Positions 62,422 to 64,000 of a DNA stretch of 64,000 nt are shown here, piece after piece. The DNA is from Buchananella sp. 14KM1171 (lineage in GTDB: Bacteria > Actinomycetota > Actinomycetes > Actinomycetales > Actinomycetaceae). The notes beneath the pieces are model-generated. The model did not search any database, was not told the DNA's origin, and saw only the letters and a program-made list of their open reading frames with translations. The translations under genes were made by a program, and so were the position numbers. The DNA is taken from NCBI RefSeq assembly GCF_041380365.1, contig NZ_CP159981.1:992001-1056000 (forward strand). The letters run 5' to 3'. Within the stretch, counting starts at the first letter, position 1. Each line of letters opens with the position of its first letter.

Positions 62422-62865
62422 GACCATGTCGGGAGCGGGTAGAGGCTCTAGGAGGGCTTGCCGGGCCGTTTTCTTCTCTTGGTCGCACCACTGCCAAGCA
62501 ATGACATGCTTGCCGGTGTAAGCCACAAGGAGACACCAGCCTTGGAAGTAGGTGGCGTCCAGCATGATCACCGGGTGGACTTCACCAGTTGGGGCGGGCT
62601 GCGGGATCTCAATGTTCCAGCACCAGGCCGTCTGGGCCCGAAAGGAACGTCCCGTCCCGCCCGTTGAGTACTGAGGAACCGGCCCTAAGAGCCATGCCGC
62701 GAACGCCTCTGCCTGGGCGCGTCTGGTGATGTCTGGCCGGTGCTGAACGCTCGATCCGCCGCAGGTCTTGCACCGCCACCTAGTCTTGCCCGTGCTGGTC
62801 TGGCCATTCCTGACCATCTTCGCTTCACATACACCACAACACGGCGAATTCCTAGTAACGCTCAC
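62422..62865 (-). pseudogene. IS1249-like transposase, N-terminal fragment
   Basis: The GTG at 62865 corresponds to the start of the 56571 transposase. It contains 'CCGVCEAKMVRNGQTSTGKTRWRCKTCGG' (Cys-pair finger, in pieces) and the first DDE Asp in 'IMLDATYFQGWCLLVA', then stops matching at 'PAPDMV', just before the second Asp. About half of the protein is lost, so it is inactive. It is a relative, not a duplicate, of the 56571 gene. Confidence 0.85.
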
Positions 62866-62958
62866 CGAACATGCTCTCAAAGCATGTTCAACCAGACTCT
62901 CACCTACTCCCCCAAAGGAAAAGAGCCCCTCGCGTACACACATTCCTGCCGCTAACCC
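62422..62958 (-). mobile_element. truncated IS1249-like element
   Basis: The right end (62935-62958, TACACAC...GCTAACCC) is a diverged copy of the outer element's terminal repeat. The leader (CTTTGAGAGCATGTTCGGTG) also matches the leader of the 56478 element. Everything beyond 62422 is missing. Confidence 0.75.
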
Positions 62959-63121
62959 CCTGGGGAGCTGCCCCAGGGCGTGTTCTCACCCAGCACCAAG
63001 TTTTGTCTGCCCTTGCGGAGCTCGCCGCCCGAGACGCCCCTCGCTCGACGCCATCGACACACCAACACCCCGGAATGGGAATATCTCCATTAGCCCCGTT
63101 ACTGGGCGCGGCCCAGCGCAC

Positions 63122-63682
63122 ATGAGCAAGCTCCACGTTGCGCATGAGAAGGTTATTCCCGAGGTGGAGGCAGCTAGGATTCTTGCTCGCACTACCCTGT
63201 TTCCCATGCCTCTTGTTGTTGCAGCTGCGGTGGTGGCCCCTGACCGGGTGTTGCGCGCCCAGGACATTCGGCTTCTGGCCGCCCAGCGTTCGTATCCGGC
63301 TCACTTGGCTGGCCAGTGGGAGTTACCAGGCGGGAAGGTGGAGGCAGGCGAGTCTCCGGAGCAGGCTCTTCACCGCGAGCTGCAAGAGGAGCTGGGCATC
63401 GCGGTCGAGCTGGGCCCAGAGGTGGTTTTCGCCCCGGCCCCGCAAGAGGGCTGGCCGATTCTGGACGGCCTGCGCATGAGGGTGTGGCTTGCCTATCTGA
63501 CCGGTCGAAACTTGCCGCAGCCGGGCGAGGCGCACAACTCTGTGCGCTGGGTGAACAGCACCGCGAGCGCCCAGTTGGCCTGGCTGCCCACCAACGCCCC
63601 TATTGCCGAGGCGTGCTTTGAGGCTGCGCGCGTCGCGACGATCGGCGCCTCACCCACCGCGCTGGCCCGTCACGGCGCCTGA
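63122..63682 (+). CDS. NUDIX hydrolase, MutT-like
   Basis: 186 aa. The Nudix box is complete: 'GGKVEAGESPEQALHRELQEELGI' (in pieces G-x5-E-x7-R-E-L-x-E-E-L-G-I). 'WELPGGK' and the C-terminal 'VRWVNSTASAQLAWLPTNAPIAE' are typical of MutT-type (d)NTP pyrophosphohydrolases, which clean 8-oxo-dGTP. The specificity is not proven. The start is uncertain: ATG 63122 gives a 25-residue leader and ATG 63206 begins at the Nudix fold; neither has a good ribosome-binding site. Confidence 0.87.
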   Translation: MSKLHVAHEKVIPEVEAARILARTTLFPMPLVVAAAVVAPDRVLRAQDIRLLAAQRSYPAHLAGQWELPGGKVEAGESPEQALHRELQEELGIAVELGPEVVFAPAPQEGWPILDGLRMRVWLAYLTGRNLPQPGEAHNSVRWVNSTASAQLAWLPTNAPIAEACFEAARVATIGASPTALARHGA

Positions 63683-63774
63683 ACCCGCCCGCCTCATGGC
63701 GAAGCCACCCGCCACCCCTTGGCGATTAATACGACACTTTTGCGCTTGACGTCACCATCTGCCAGACTGCGCCT

Positions 63775-64000
63775 ATGCCCAAGATCATCGGCTCCACCCT
63801 GGCGGAACACCGCGCCCGCACTCGCGACAAGCTGTTCGCGGCCCTGGCGACGTTGCTAGAGCAGCGCGGCTTCGATTCCATCACCCTGGCCGAAATCGCC
63901 ACGGAGGCGGGTGTGGGCCGCACGGCGGTCTACAACCACTTCAAGGACAAGGACTCCCTGTTGCTGGGCTTCATTGCCCACGAGACCACGGCCTACGTTG
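63775..64000 (+). CDS. TetR-family transcriptional regulator (3'-truncated)
   Basis: The first 75 residues only; the rest is beyond the window. 'TRDKLFAALATLLEQRGFDSITLAEIATEAGVGRTAVYNHFKDKDSLLLGFI' (in pieces) is a canonical TetR N-terminal helix-turn-helix. A CAGACT box 6 nt before the ATG and TTGACG at 63746 suggest a leaderless or very short-leader transcript. Target unknown. Confidence 0.92.
   Translation, partial: MPKIIGSTLAEHRARTRDKLFAALATLLEQRGFDSITLAEIATEAGVGRTAVYNHFKDKDSLLLGFIAHETTAYV

Overview
The window is high-GC DNA from an actinobacterium, most likely a host-associated member of the Actinomycetaceae. This rests on four things: an HspR-type dnaK-grpE-dnaJ-hspR operon with HAIR operators; a secreted GH101 mucin O-glycanase that ends in cell-wall-binding repeats type 2; septum-formation, DUF4235 and DUF4921 proteins typical of actinobacteria; and Gly/Ala-rich linkers throughout. 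I cannot name the species from sequence alone.

Layout. 1-4700: end of metY, then metX (methionine by direct sulfhydrylation), an alpha/beta hydrolase, a 66-aa antitoxin-family protein and a small membrane protein. 4851-11860: prolyl oligopeptidase and the heat-shock operon (hspR, a DnaJ without zinc finger, grpE, dnaK), all leftward, with two HAIR operators upstream of dnaK. 12000-14000: a DUF559 endonuclease-like gene flanked by three copies of a 107-bp hairpin repeat. 14013-28775: a surface-polysaccharide locus with six glycosyltransferases, a PglK-like ABC flippase, WecC and WecB (UDP-ManNAcA synthesis), a polytopic membrane protein and an asparagine-synthase-like ligase. It continues with an OatA-like acyltransferase and, further on, a soluble CapD/FlaA1-type nucleotide-sugar dehydratase. 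RlmC, two GNATs and an aldo/keto reductase sit in between.

35272-44750: septum-formation protein, the 1937-aa GH101 enzyme, a cupin and a DUF4921 protein. 44798-50058: a GT2 glycosyltransferase and a thiamine uptake operon (thiB-thiP-thiQ) behind a TPP riboswitch. 50604-56221: DUF4235 protein, two tandem hairpin-repeat copies, a large membrane Fe-S oxidoreductase, a hypothetical gene, dcd and tRNA-Gly(CCC).

56379-62958 is a mobile and repeat-rich zone. An IS1249-like IS256-family element (24-bp inverted repeats, 8-bp target duplication) has landed inside an array of 20-bp-period repeats. It was itself interrupted by two IS3-family elements. More such arrays flank the RluA-type pseudouridine synthase gene. 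The window ends with a NUDIX hydrolase and the start of a TetR regulator.

Three unexplained sequence systems stand out: (1) convergent arrays with exact 20-bp period (direct block facing inverted block) at four places; (2) a dispersed motif TGG(C/A)CGACGTTGCCGCC found in intergenic DNA and, in several reading frames, in variable linkers of conserved proteins; (3) a family of intergenic hairpin repeats (six copies) whose stems vary in a compensatory way.
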